Assembly (NCBI GenBank): GCA_945877905.1
Contig: CAMDUT010000003.1
Coordinates: 1 to 43,713, forward strand
Reading direction: 5' to 3'
Source: Phycisphaera mikurensis NBRC 102666
GTDB taxonomy: Bacteria > Planctomycetota > Phycisphaerae > Phycisphaerales > SM1A02
DNA length: 43,713 bases
The position numbers and the translations under genes were made by a program. Below the pieces are notes generated by a model. It was not told the DNA's origin and did not search any database. It worked only from the letters and a program-made list of their open reading frames with translations. Within the stretch, counting starts at the first letter, position 1; the number at the start of each line of letters is the position of its first letter. Below, piece after piece: positions 33,355 through 42,172 of the stretch.

Positions 33355-36300
33355 TCAGAGCCCCGGCGCGAACCCGCGCCGCATCGTGTTCTCGCAGCAT
33401 GCCCGCGGCTCGACGAAGTGGAGCAGGTAGTCCCGCCCGCCCGCCTTGCTGCCGACGCCCGACATGCCGAAGCCCCCGAACGGCTGCCGGCCGACGAGCG
33501 CCCCGGTGATGCCGCGGTTCACGTACAGGTTCCCGACCCGGAACTCGCGCTTGGCGCGCTCGAGGTGCAGTGGCTTGCGGCTGTAGATGCCGCCCGTGAG
33601 CTTGTACTCGGGCGCGTTGGCGATCCGCAGCGCCTCGTCGAAGGTGCGCGCGCGGATCACCGCGAGCACGGGTCCGAAGACCTCCTCGTTCGCGATGCGC
33701 GACGATGCCGACACGCCGCTGACGATCGCGGGCCCGACGTACGGCTTGCCGACCTGCGCCTCGAGCCCCTCCGGTACGGAAAGCTGCAGCTCGAGCTTGC
33801 CCTCGCCGGCGCCGATCTCGACGTAGCGACGGATCTTCGCGGCGGCCTCGGCGTCGATCACGGGACCGACGTCGGTGCCCGGCTCGCGCGGGTCTCCGAC
33901 GACCAGCGCGCGCGTCGCCTCGACCAGCCGGCGCAGGAACACGTCGTGCGCCGAGTCGAGCACGATCACGCGGCTGCATGCCGAGCACTTCTGGCCCTGG
34001 AAGCCGAACGCGCTCTGGCGGACGCCGAGCACGGCCTCGTCGAGGTCGGCGCTGTCGTCCACGATGATGGCGTTCTTGCCGCCCATCTCGCAGACCACCT
34101 TCTTCACGAAGCCCTGGCCCGCGGGCGTGCGGCCCGCGGCCTCGAGGATGTCGAGGCCCACGGCCTTGCTCCCGGTGAACGCGACCAGCGCGACGCGCGG
34201 GTCCCGCACCAGCGCCGCGCCCACGGTCTCGCCGGGGCCCGGAACGAAGTGGAGCACGTCGCGCGGGACGCCCGCGGACCACAGGATGTCGCAGAGCGCC
34301 TTCGCGATGCCGGGCGTCTGCTCCGCGGGCTTCACGACCGAGGTGTTCCCGGTGACGAGCGCCGCGACGGCCATGCCTGCGCAGATCGCGAGCGGGAAGT
34401 TCCACGGGCTGATCACCGCCGCGACGCCGCGAGGCTGGTACCACTGCTCGTCGAGCTCGCCGACGAAGTTCCCCAGCCGCGTGCGCGCGAAGAGGCGCGT
34501 CGACTCGCGCGCGTAGTACTCGCAGAAGTCGATGGCCTCGCACACGTCGGCGTCCGCCTCGCGCCAGGTCTTGCCCGACTCGCGGACGACGATCCCCGAG
34601 AGCTCGTCGCGCCGCGCGCGCATCGCGGCGGCCGCGCGCACCAGGCACGCGGCGCGCTCGCCCGGGTCCGTGTCGCGCCACCGCGGGAACGCGGCGTCCG
34701 CCGCGGCCACCGCGCGGTCCGCGTCGGCGACCGTGCCGTCGTTCGCCACGGCCGGGACCGCGGCGCGCGCCACGGCGGCTCCGAACGCCTCGCGCACGGC
34801 CGCGCGCGAGAAGTCGCGCATCGGCTCGGTGAAGAACGGGCGCCCGTCGCCGACGCCGGCAGCGGCGACCGACAGCGCGTGCCGCTCGGGGGCCATGGCG
34901 ATGCGCTCGACGCCGGGGTCCGACTCGTGCACGCGGTGCGGGCTCGCGACCAGCGTGCCCACGTCCGCGTTGTCGAGGAACCCCGCCTTCAGCCAGCTCT
35001 CGTTCGACGTGTTCTCCAGCAGCCGGCGCACGAGATACGCCATGCCGGGGATCATCTCGCCCACCGGCACGTACTCGCGCACGCGCATGCCCATGCCCAT
35101 GGCGGCGGCCTTCAGCGCGTCGCCCATCCCGAAGAGCATCTGGAGCTCGATCGCGTTCCGCGGCAGGCCGCAGCGCTCGAGCGTGGCCATCGCGGCCGCG
35201 ATCGACCGCGCGTTGTGCGAGCCGAGCGCGAGCTTCACGCCGCCCTCGCCGACCTTGCGCGGCGTCTGCTCGATGAGGTACTGCGCCACGCGCTCGAAGC
35301 ACGCGTCGGTGTCGGACTTGCGGCCCCACACGGGGACGGGCCAGCCCTGCTGCTCGGCGTGAATCGTCTCGTAGTCCCAGTACGCGCCCTTCACCAGGCG
35401 GACGGTCACCGTGCGGCCGCGGCGCTTCGCCCACTCCACGACGTTGCGCGCGTCGTCCTCGGCGCTGCGCAGGTAGGCCTGCATCGCGAGCCCCGCCTCG
35501 AAGTCCACCTCCTCGCAGCATCGCTTGAAGAGCTCGATCGTGAGGTCCTTCAGCGAGTGCTGCTCCATGTCGAAGTTGACGAGCACGCCGCCGCGCCTCG
35601 CCGCGCGCAGGATGGGCAGGATCCCCTCCATGAGGCCGCGGATCGAGCCCTCCGTGTCGATCGGGTCCACGCGCGCGCTCAGCGAGCTGATCTTGATGCT
35701 CACGTTGGTGCGCGGCACGGCGCCGAGGTGGTCGGTCTCGAGCACGGGCTTCGCCGGCCACGACGCGACCCGCCCCGGCAGGTTCTCGACGAGGTCGAGG
35801 TACTTCTGCCTGTACGCGCGCGCCTCCTCGTCGCTCACGCAGGCCTCGCCGAGGAGGTCCACGCTGAAGCACATGCCGTTGCGCCACATCCTTTCGAGCG
35901 CGGGCAGGGCGCTCGCCGCATCGGTGCCGGCGATGAACTTCGACGCCATGCCCTCGATCTGGCCCGCCATGGTCCTCGCCATGAGGCCCTTCGCGAGACC
36001 CCCGGCGGCCATGCCAAGCTCGAAGCCCGGAGGCGCCTTCACGCCCGGCTGCGAGAGGTAGTCCGCGAGGTGGTCGTAGATCGCGTCGTTGGTGCGCAGC
36101 GTGGGGAAGCAGTCGACGAACCGGAACAGCTGGACGCGGAACGCCTCGTCCTGCATGGCCCAGTCCATGAGCTTGTCCTTGAACACCGCGAGGCTGCCGC
36201 TGAAGACGCCGGCGCCTGCGTCGCGCGCCTGGCGCAGGAACTCCGCGCCGAGCTCCTGCACGCGCCGCTCGAAGGCCGGGTCACGATCGGCGGCACGGCC

Positions 36301-36366
36301 CGAGGGCGTCGCGGCGGCGGGTGCGGGGCGGGCGGGAGCGGGCTTCTTGCGCGTGAAAAACGCCAT
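33355..36366 (-). CDS. putA: Bifunctional proline dehydrogenase / L-glutamate gamma-semialdehyde dehydrogenase
   Basis: Oxidises proline to glutamate in two steps: FAD-dependent proline dehydrogenase, then NAD-dependent P5C dehydrogenase. The 1003 residues lack the N-terminal ribbon-helix-helix DNA-binding domain of the regulatory PutA type; the N-terminus is a short basic Pro/Ala tail. The barrel domain shows [46 protein letters not shown] and [13 protein letters not shown]. The aldehyde dehydrogenase domain shows [56 protein letters not shown] (Glu) and the catalytic Cys in [10 protein letters not shown]. The C-terminal domain of the longest PutAs is absent. It has its own promoter: TATACT ends 6 nt before the ATG. 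Confidence 0.96.
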   Translation of the reverse strand: MAFFTRKKPAPARPAPAAATPSGRAADRDPAFERRVQELGAEFLRQARDAGAGVFSGSLAVFKDKLMDWAMQDEAFRVQLFRFVDCFPTLRTNDAIYDHLADYLSQPGVKAPPGFELGMAAGGLAKGLMARTMAGQIEGMASKFIAGTDAASALPALERMWRNGMCFSVDLLGEACVSDEEARAYRQKYLDLVENLPGRVASWPAKPVLETDHLGAVPRTNVSIKISSLSARVDPIDTEGSIRGLMEGILPILRAARRGGVLVNFDMEQHSLKDLTIELFKRCCEEVDFEAGLAMQAYLRSAEDDARNVVEWAKRRGRTVTVRLVKGAYWDYETIHAEQQGWPVPVWGRKSDTDACFERVAQYLIEQTPRKVGEGGVKLALGSHNARSIAAAMATLERCGLPRNAIELQMLFGMGDALKAAAMGMGMRVREYVPVGEMIPGMAYLVRRLLENTSNESWLKAGFLDNADVGTLVASPHRVHESDPGVERIAMAPERHALSVAAAGVGDGRPFFTEPMRDFSRAAVREAFGAAVARAAVPAVANDGTVADADRAVAAADAAFPRWRDTDPGERAACLVRAAAAMRARRDELSGIVVRESGKTWREADADVCEAIDFCEYYARESTRLFARTRLGNFVGELDEQWYQPRGVAAVISPWNFPLAICAGMAVAALVTGNTSVVKPAEQTPGIAKALCDILWSAGVPRDVLHFVPGPGETVGAALVRDPRVALVAFTGSKAVGLDILEAAGRTPAGQGFVKKVVCEMGGKNAIIVDDSADLDEAVLGVRQSAFGFQGQKCSACSRVIVLDSAHDVFLRRLVEATRALVVGDPREPGTDVGPVIDAEAAAKIRRYVEIGAGEGKLELQLSVPEGLEAQVGKPYVGPAIVSGVSASSRIANEEVFGPVLAVIRARTFDEALRIANAPEYKLTGGIYSRKPLHLERAKREFRVGNLYVNRGITGALVGRQPFGGFGMSGVGSKAGGRDYLLHFVEPRACCENTMRRGFAPGL

Positions 36367-36372
36367 CGGCGA

Positions 36373-36389
36373 AGTATAGGACGCGTCCT
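36373..36389 (-). promoter_or_regulatory. putA -10 box abutted by a 12-bp palindrome
   Basis: TATACT (36378-36373) ends 6 nt before the putA ATG. The perfect palindrome AGGACGCGTCCT (36378-36389) shares one base with it and lies in the promoter spacer, a good place for a repressor since this PutA lacks its own DNA-binding domain. Confidence 0.5.
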
Positions 36390-36411
36390 GGGCGGCCCCG
36401 GCCGGGCGGAT

Positions 36412-38082
36412 TCAGCGCTTGCCGCCCGGGGCGCCGATGGCCTCGAGCGCCGAGCGATAGACCTCGACGCATCGGCCGGCCGCGCCCTCCCACGTGATCC
36501 CGCGCACCTCGTCGAAGCCGTGGTCCACCAGTGTCCGCTGCAGCGGCGGGTGACGGAGCACGGCGACGATCTTGTTCGCCATGTCGTCGACATCCCAGAA
36601 GTCGACCTTCAGGGCGTTCACCAGCACCTCGCTCACCCCCGACTGCCGGCTGATGAGCACCGGCACCCGGTGCCCGAGCGCCTCGAGCGGCGCGATGCCG
36701 AACGGCTCGCTGACGCTCGGCATCACGTAGAGGTCGGCCATGCTGAAGACGCGAGGGATGTCCTTGCCGCGCAGGAAGCCCGTGAAGAGCACCTTGTGCC
36801 CGATGCCGAGCTCGGCGGCGAGGGCGATCATGCGCTGCGCCTGGTCGCCCGAGCCCGCGACGACGAACTTCACGTCCTCGTACTTCTCGAGGACGCGCTT
36901 GGCCGCCTGCACGAAGTACTCCGGGCCCTTCTGCATCGTGATGCGTCCGAAGTACAGCACGATGCGGTCGCGCCGGCCGATGGTCGTGACGCCCGCGGCC
37001 CTCGGGTCGAGGTCTACGCCGTTGTAGACGACGTCGCACTTGCCGACGGGGACGGAGTAGCGGTTCACGCAGATGTTGCGCGTGAGCATGCTGACCGTGA
37101 TCACGCGGACGGCCGCGTGCATCCCGCGCCGCTCGATGTTGTAGACGGCCTGGTTCACGTGCTCGCCCGAGCGGTCGAACTCGGTGGAGTGGACGTGCAC
37201 CACGAGCGGACGGCCCGTGACGCGCGCGAGCGCGATGCCGGCCGGGTACGTGAGCCAGTCGTGGGCGTGGATCACGTCGAACGCGCGGTCGCGGCACGAC
37301 TCGACCACGAAGCGCGCGTAGGCCTCGCTCTGGCCGAGCAGGTCGCCCGAGTAGTCGGGCGCACCGCCTCCGCGCGCGAGCGCCATCGCGGCCCCCCGGC
37401 CGTTGGACTCGGGCACGGCGCTGCGCACGGCGCGGATCATCTCGACCATCTCGGCGACCGCGGAGGGGTCTTCGGTGCCGAAGCGCTCCCACGCCTCGAG
37501 CAGGGCGATCGCCTCGTGGCGCGCCGAGTCATCGAGCCCGTGGAGGATGTCGGGCGTGAGGTCGGCCGGCGAGATCGGAGCGGCGTCCGCCATCACGCCG
37601 GGGCGCAGCAGCCGCTGCGGCGCGGCGCTCGCGGCCGTGAGGCGTTCGAACAGCGCGCGTGCGCCGGGGGACGAGTAGGCGCCGCTGGCGATGAACGGCG
37701 CGGCGACCATCCGGATCGCGCGGCCGAGGTGCGACGGCAGCGCGGGTGCGGGGCGGGGCGCGGGGGCCGGTCGCGCGGAAGGGGTCGTCGCGCCGACGGC
37801 GCGCGCGCCGATGCCGCGGTCCTGCCGGCGTCGGTCCACCGGGACCGGCTGCGCGGAGCCCGTGCGGAGGTCGGGGCCGCTTCCGGCGCCCACGCCGGGC
37901 GCGACCAGCTCGACGTGCGAGGCATGCTCTCCCGCGACGCCCTTCGGCAGCACGAACGTGACGTCCACGCCCTGCGCGTCGAGCGCCTTCGTGAGCCCGT
38001 GGCACGCGGTGCCCAGCCCGCCCGTGATGAACGGGGGGAACTCCCAGCCGAGCATGAGGACTCGCGGGAGCCGGTCGGGCAC
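36412..38082 (-). CDS. Family 4-type glycosyltransferase with glycogen-synthase-like N-terminus
   Basis: A 556-residue GT-B enzyme. RVLMLGWEFPPFITGGLGTA (about 7-26) is the glycogen/starch-synthase-like donor loop. FDVIHAHDWLTYPAGIALAR, VVHVHSTEFDRSGEHVNQAV and VVYNGVDLDPRAAG are acceptor-side motifs. RIVLYFGRITMQKGPEYFVQ and the donor-site motif SVSEPFGIAPLEALGHRVPV (E-x7-E) are typical of GT4. Between them lies a Pro/Ala-rich, probably disordered insertion of roughly 150 residues (about 80-230). The product could be glycogen-like glucan or a glycoconjugate. The start is GTG, 3 nt after the stop of the small upstream gene, so the two form an operon. Confidence 0.88.
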   Translation of the reverse strand: MPDRLPRVLMLGWEFPPFITGGLGTACHGLTKALDAQGVDVTFVLPKGVAGEHASHVELVAPGVGAGSGPDLRTGSAQPVPVDRRRQDRGIGARAVGATTPSARPAPAPRPAPALPSHLGRAIRMVAAPFIASGAYSSPGARALFERLTAASAAPQRLLRPGVMADAAPISPADLTPDILHGLDDSARHEAIALLEAWERFGTEDPSAVAEMVEMIRAVRSAVPESNGRGAAMALARGGGAPDYSGDLLGQSEAYARFVVESCRDRAFDVIHAHDWLTYPAGIALARVTGRPLVVHVHSTEFDRSGEHVNQAVYNIERRGMHAAVRVITVSMLTRNICVNRYSVPVGKCDVVYNGVDLDPRAAGVTTIGRRDRIVLYFGRITMQKGPEYFVQAAKRVLEKYEDVKFVVAGSGDQAQRMIALAAELGIGHKVLFTGFLRGKDIPRVFSMADLYVMPSVSEPFGIAPLEALGHRVPVLISRQSGVSEVLVNALKVDFWDVDDMANKIVAVLRHPPLQRTLVDHGFDEVRGITWEGAAGRCVEVYRSALEAIGAPGGKR

Positions 38083-38085
38083 GGT

Positions 38086-38532
38086 TCAGTCGCCCCCGGC
38101 CATGTCGCCGAGCTGCCCGAAGGCCGCCTCGAAGGCGAGCAGGAACGTGGCCACCCCGGTCCCGGCGTCATCGAGCCCCGAGAGCGGGACCTCGGCGCGG
38201 AAGACGTAGGTCTTCGCATCGTCGCGGAAGTGCTTCACCTTGCCGCACCGGTTCGGGAAGCCGACCTCGACGAGTTCGTCGTCGACGAGTTCCTCGGCCG
38301 AGTCGCGGCCCTCGAGCATGTCGCCCTCGATCGACTCGCTGAGCCAGCGGTCGGCCGTGTGGAGCGCCACGAACCACGCGTCGCCCTCGCGGTCGACGAC
38401 GTACCACGCCTCCGCGGCGGCGTCGCGCGCCCGGCAGCGCAGCGCGTGGCCGTCGAGGTCGATCGAGGCGAAGCGGCCGCTCGCGTGCGCACGGTCCCGG
38501 ACGGTGGCGATGGCATCGATCATGGCGGTCAT
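38086..38532 (-). CDS. Small acidic protein of unknown function (possibly YbjN/CesT-like)
   Basis: A 148-residue acidic soluble protein without signal peptide or membrane helix. An alternation of strands (GHALRCRARDAAAEAWYVVD, DAWFVALHTADRWLSESI) and the segment KVKHFRDDAKTYVFRAEVPL, followed by a helix (TFLLAFEAAFGQLG), recalls YbjN/type III chaperone-like folds. I consider this only a weak resemblance. It precedes the glycosyltransferase by 3 nt and is probably cotranscribed. Starts at 38532 or 38523 are both possible (MTAMIDAI). A TATCCT hexamer on this strand (38591-38586) would give a leader of about 48 nt. Confidence 0.62.
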   Translation of the reverse strand: MTAMIDAIATVRDRAHASGRFASIDLDGHALRCRARDAAAEAWYVVDREGDAWFVALHTADRWLSESIEGDMLEGRDSAEELVDDELVEVGFPNRCGKVKHFRDDAKTYVFRAEVPLSGLDDAGTGVATFLLAFEAAFGQLGDMAGGD

Positions 38533-38584
38533 GGTCTCGCTCGGAATGCTGGCGTCCGCGGCTCGGGCGCCGCGGAGGGGGTAC

Positions 38585-38590
38585 TAGGAT
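38585..38590 (+). promoter_or_regulatory. TAGGAT -10-like box, leaderless spacing, possibly bidirectional
   Basis: TAGGAT ends 9 nt before the prmC ATG. As at 1296, the extended TAGGATA reads TATCCT on the other strand, towards the gene starting at 38532. Confidence 0.5.
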
Positions 38591-38599
38591 ACCCCGTCC

Positions 38600-39571
38600 A
38601 TGGATACCGCCGCGCGCAGCCATCCTGCAGGCCCCGGCGGCGAAACGTGGACCACCCGGCGCCTCGTGCGCTGGATCGACGGGCATCTTTCCTCCAAGGG
38701 CTTGGACAGCCCGCGCGTGTGCGCCGAGATGCTGATTGGCCACGTGCTGGGGTGCGAGCGCATGCGCCTCTACATGGAGGCCGACCGCCCGGCGTCGCCC
38801 GGCGAACTCGACCGCCTGCGCGCGCTGGTGGTGCGCGCGGCGCGGCACGAACCCGTGCAGTACCTGGTGGGCGAGGCGTGGTTCTGGTCGAAGCGGTTCG
38901 CCGTGGGCCCGTCGACCCTGATCCCGCGGCCGGCCACCGAGCACCTGGTGGAGGAGGCCGTCGCGGCGCTGCGCGCGGCGGCCGCCGCCGGCGCGGCGCC
39001 CGTGCGCATGCTCGAGATCGGCACCGGCACCGGGTGCATCGCGGCGTGCGTCGCGGGCGCGCTGCGAGGGCAGCGGCGCGGCGCCGAGCCGGGCGAGCCC
39101 GGCCCCGCGCCGATCGACGTGCGCGTGGTGGCCACCGACCTCGTGCCCGCGGCGCTCGAGCTCGCGCGCACGAACCTCGCCGCGCACCGCGTGGCCGATG
39201 CCGTGGACCTGCGGGCGGGAGACCTGTTCGCACCGCTTCATGCCGAGGAGCGCGGCTCGTTCCACGTGCTGGCCTCGAACCCTCCCTACGTGCGCGACGA
39301 CGAGTGGCAGGAGATGTCCCCCAACGTCCGCGACCACGAGCCGCGCTCGGCGCTCGCCGGCGGCCCCGCCGGGATGGACGTGCTGGCGCCGCTCATCGCG
39401 CAGGCGCAGGAGTGGCTGGTGCCCGGGGGCACGCTGCTGTGCGAGATCGGCCACCGCCAGCGCGACGACGTGCTGGCGGCGGCGCGGTCGAACCGCGAGT
39501 TGCGCGATGCCGAGGTGCGCAAGGACTTCGAGGGCTACTGGCGGCTGCTCGTGGCGCGCCGCGCGGGGTGA
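38600..39571 (+). CDS. prmC: Release factor glutamine methyltransferase PrmC/HemK
   Basis: Methylates the Gln of the GGQ motif in peptide release factors RF1/RF2. The 323 residues begin with a helical N-terminal domain (WTTRRLVRWIDGHLSSKGLD, MLIGHVLGCERMRLYMEADR), then QYLVGEAWFWSKRFAVGPST and LIPRPATEHLVEEAV, SAM motif I MLEIGTGTGCIAACVAGAL, and the catalytic NPPYV in VLASNPPYVRDDEWQEM followed by EPRSALAGGPAGMD, all diagnostic. prfA, its frequent neighbour, is not beside it. The TAGGAT box 9 nt upstream supports the ATG at 38600. Confidence 0.95.
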   Translation: MDTAARSHPAGPGGETWTTRRLVRWIDGHLSSKGLDSPRVCAEMLIGHVLGCERMRLYMEADRPASPGELDRLRALVVRAARHEPVQYLVGEAWFWSKRFAVGPSTLIPRPATEHLVEEAVAALRAAAAAGAAPVRMLEIGTGTGCIAACVAGALRGQRRGAEPGEPGPAPIDVRVVATDLVPAALELARTNLAAHRVADAVDLRAGDLFAPLHAEERGSFHVLASNPPYVRDDEWQEMSPNVRDHEPRSALAGGPAGMDVLAPLIAQAQEWLVPGGTLLCEIGHRQRDDVLAAARSNRELRDAEVRKDFEGYWRLLVARRAG

Positions 39572-39613
39572 GGCGCGCCATGGACGCGCGCGGCACCGGG
39601 CGCGCCGCCCCGG

Positions 39614-41140
39614 TCACCGCTCCGACAGCGGTCGCTCGCCCTTCCACTCGGCGAGGGCCTTGCGGACCTCGTCCACCAGCTGCTGCGCCTGGAAGGGCTT
39701 GAACAGGAAGCAGTGCAGTCCTTCCTGGGTGCTGCGGACGATCGAGTGGTTGGGGTCGTAGCCGAAGCCGGTCATGAGGATGACCTGGGTGCGGGGGCAG
39801 GCCTTCTTCGCCACCCGGAACACCTCGTAGCCGTTGCGCTCGGGCATGCGAACGTCGCTGATCACCACGTCGTAGGGTCGCCCGCCCGCCGCGGCCGACT
39901 CGATGGCGTCGCAGCCCGCGTGGCTCGAGTCGAACCGGTCGACCGCGGCGCCGGACTCGCACAGCACGTCGGCGACGGCGTCGCGCACGGCGGGCTCGTC
40001 GTCGAGCACCGCGACGCGGCGGCCCGCGATGTCGGGGTCCGCGCCCTTGCTGCGGTCGACGCGGTCGACGCCGAGCACCGTCTGGGGCCCGCCGGTGGCG
40101 CCGCGCACGCGGTTCTCGACGCTGGCGACGGCGCGCTCGAGCTCGGCGATCGCCTGCGGCGGGACGTCGGGGTCGCGCTTGAGGTCCGCGACCGCGCCGC
40201 GGATCGACGCGATGGGCGCCGCGATCTCGTCGCGGAGCGTGCCGCTCACGCGCTGGTTGGTCGTGTAGCGCTCGACCACCAGCATGTCGAGGATGTTGAG
40301 CGCCATGGCCACGTAGCGACCGAGGAGCTCGAGGCAGATGAGGTCCTCCTCGCCGTAGCGGCCGGGCTCCCGGCTCTCGACGTTGATGACCCCCACCACC
40401 CGGTCGTTGAACATGAGCGGCGCGGTGATGCTGCACGCGGCGTCCGCGAGCCCCGGGACGTACGCGGGATCCGTGGCGCAGTCGGCGCAGAGGTACGGCT
40501 CCCCGCCCGACGCGACCCGGCCCGAGATGCCGTTGCCCTCGGGCGAGGCGTAGAGGAAGCGCCCGGGAGCGAGCGGCTCGATGCCTCGGCTCGTCACGAG
40601 CTCGAGCCGCTGCGTGGCGGCGTCGAGCAGGCGCACCTCGAACTCGCGCGCGCCGAAGTGGCGCTCGAGCGCGGCGACGATCTTCCCCTCGATGAGGCGC
40701 AGGCGCTCGGCGACGTTGAGCGGCCCCAGGCTCTTGGAGTCGAGCGCGATGAGGTCCCCGCCCGTCGCGTCGATCGCCTCCACGCGTTCCACGATCGCCT
40801 GGCGCGCGGTCACGTCGTGCAGCACGCCGACCGCGCGGTCGGCCGGGCCGTGCGACCCCGCGCGCACGAGCGGCGTGATGGCCACCTCCCACGTTCGGTC
40901 GCCCGAGCGGAACGTTCGCAGGTGCGTGCGGCGGTCGGTGCCGTCGGAGGCGAGCTCGGCGAGCAGGTCGCGGCACGCCTCGCAGAAGCGGCGCATCGAC
41001 TCGGGTGCCAGCGCCTCGAGCCGCTGGTTCATCCACAGCAGCTCGCCTGCGCGGTCGACCACGCCGATCCCGTCGCCGATCTCCTCGAGGAGCAGCGTGG
41101 GGTCTCCGCCATTGAGGTCGTGTCGGGACGTCGGCGACAT
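39614..41140 (-). CDS. PAS-GAF-pseudoHisKA-REC signalling protein
   Basis: A 508-residue cytoplasmic sensor/response regulator. About 15-115 is a PAS domain (GIGVVDRAGELLWMNQRLEA, ending AVGVLHDVTARQAIVERV). About 145-290 is a GAF domain (GISGRVASGGEPYLCADCAT, MFNDRVVGVINVESREPGRY). About 295-345 aligns with a HisKA dimerisation helix, RDEIAAPIASIRG, in which the phosphorylated His is Asp (D304). No HATPase domain follows. About 375-500 is an intact receiver with D380/D381, phospho-acceptor D429, T457 and K481. So it can be phosphorylated but has no output domain and cannot phosphorylate itself. The partner is unknown. The start is 41140, where the PAS begins soon after. It is convergent with prmC. 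Confidence 0.9.
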   Translation of the reverse strand: MSPTSRHDLNGGDPTLLLEEIGDGIGVVDRAGELLWMNQRLEALAPESMRRFCEACRDLLAELASDGTDRRTHLRTFRSGDRTWEVAITPLVRAGSHGPADRAVGVLHDVTARQAIVERVEAIDATGGDLIALDSKSLGPLNVAERLRLIEGKIVAALERHFGAREFEVRLLDAATQRLELVTSRGIEPLAPGRFLYASPEGNGISGRVASGGEPYLCADCATDPAYVPGLADAACSITAPLMFNDRVVGVINVESREPGRYGEEDLICLELLGRYVAMALNILDMLVVERYTTNQRVSGTLRDEIAAPIASIRGAVADLKRDPDVPPQAIAELERAVASVENRVRGATGGPQTVLGVDRVDRSKGADPDIAGRRVAVLDDEPAVRDAVADVLCESGAAVDRFDSSHAGCDAIESAAAGGRPYDVVISDVRMPERNGYEVFRVAKKACPRTQVILMTGFGYDPNHSIVRSTQEGLHCFLFKPFQAQQLVDEVRKALAEWKGERPLSER

Positions 41141-41161
41141 CGCGTTCCGTGCGGAGCGGGA

Positions 41162-41190
41162 AGTGTATCCCGGGGCACGTTGGGTAGGAT
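41162..41190. promoter_or_regulatory. Divergent promoter region between sensor gene and ABC genes
   Basis: TACACT on the - strand (41167-41162) is 21 nt before the ATG at 41140. TAGGAT on the + strand (41185-41190) is 40 nt before the ATG at 41231. Both leaders would be short and neither has a clear Shine-Dalgarno. Confidence 0.4.
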
Positions 41191-41230
41191 TCGTGCATCC
41201 GGCGCGCACGGTTGCGCGGCCGTCCCTTCC

Positions 41231-42172
41231 ATGATCGAGGCGCTCGGCATCGTCAAGCGGTTCGGCCGCATCGTCGCGGTGGACCGCGTGTCGTTCCACG
41301 TCCCGGCGGGGTCGGTGTGCGGCTTCCTTGGCCCCAACGGGGCGGGGAAGTCGACGACCATCCGGATGGTCGTGGGTGCGGTGGCCCCCGACGAGGGCGC
41401 GGTGCGCGTGGCCGGGATGCAGATGGACGCCGATGCCCGCGAGGCGCGCCGGGCGGTCGGGTACCTGCCCGAGGAGAGCCCTCTGCAGCCGGACCTGACG
41501 GTCGACGAGCTGGTGCGCCTGCGCGCCGAGCTGTGGGGCGTGCCGCGGCGGGCGCGCCATGCGGCGGTCGACCGGGCGCTGGCGCGGTGCGATGTCACGG
41601 ACGTTCGGCGGCGCCTGTGCGGCCAGCTCTCGAAGGGCTACCGCCAGCGCGTGGGCATGGCGGCCGCGATCGTGCACTCGCCGCGCGTCGTGGTGCTCGA
41701 CGAGCCGACGTCGGGGCTCGACCCCGCGCAGGTGCGCGAGTTCCGTTCGCTGCTCAAGGCGCTGAGCCAGGATGCCGCGGTGCTCCTCTCGAGCCACGTG
41801 CTCGCCGAGGTCGAGGCCAGCTGCGACCGCGCGGTGCTGGTGGACCGCGGGCGCACGGTGGCGCAGGGGACGCTCGACGAGCTGTGCGCCCTGGGCGCCG
41901 CGAGCGAAGCCGTCGAGCTCGAGTGCGACCGCGACGCGTCGGCCGCGCTCGGCGCGCTGGATGCGGTGGAACGCGCCGCCGCCACCGCGCTCGCGGGCGG
42001 ATGGTGGCGCATCGGCCTCGAACTGAGGCGCGGCGCGGACGCGGCCGAGGCCTGCGGGGCCGCCGGACGCGCGCTGCGCGACGCGGGAGTCGCCGTACGA
42101 CGCATCGAGCGCACGCCGGTCGAGCTCGAATCCGTCTTTCACCGCATCCTCGCCGCGGGGGCACCGCGGTGA
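41231..42172 (+). CDS. ABC transporter ATP-binding protein, GldA/ABC-2 type
   Basis: A 313-residue ATPase subunit of an ABC-2-type exporter. Walker A is GPNGAGKSTTIRMVVG (about 35-50); YLPEESPLQPDLTVDELVRL is the Q-loop/helical region typical of the GldA/CcmA/drug-export group. The signature is LSKGYRQRVGMAAAIVHSPR and Walker B VVVLDEPTSGLDPAQ. The switch His is in LLSSHVLAEVEASCDRAVLV. A C-terminal regulatory region of about 90 residues follows. GTG/TGA overlap with the next gene (4 bp) makes these one unit. By partner it belongs to the GldA-GldF-GldG group, best known from gliding bacteria but widely distributed. Confidence 0.94.
   Translation: MIEALGIVKRFGRIVAVDRVSFHVPAGSVCGFLGPNGAGKSTTIRMVVGAVAPDEGAVRVAGMQMDADAREARRAVGYLPEESPLQPDLTVDELVRLRAELWGVPRRARHAAVDRALARCDVTDVRRRLCGQLSKGYRQRVGMAAAIVHSPRVVVLDEPTSGLDPAQVREFRSLLKALSQDAAVLLSSHVLAEVEASCDRAVLVDRGRTVAQGTLDELCALGAASEAVELECDRDASAALGALDAVERAAATALAGGWWRIGLELRRGADAAEACGAAGRALRDAGVAVRRIERTPVELESVFHRILAAGAPR

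Noticed and set aside
33287-35887. Upstream extension of the Tyr/Gly-rich protein frame into putA
   Set aside because: A signal peptide starts at 33286; the extension is out of frame with putA on the same strand and low-complexity.
33208-39702. A 2164-codon open frame on the + strand across putA, the glycosyltransferase and beyond
   Set aside because: It lies antisense to clear genes with catalytic motifs, crosses several of them, and its product is an Arg/His/Ala-rich composition typical of a GC-rich shadow frame.
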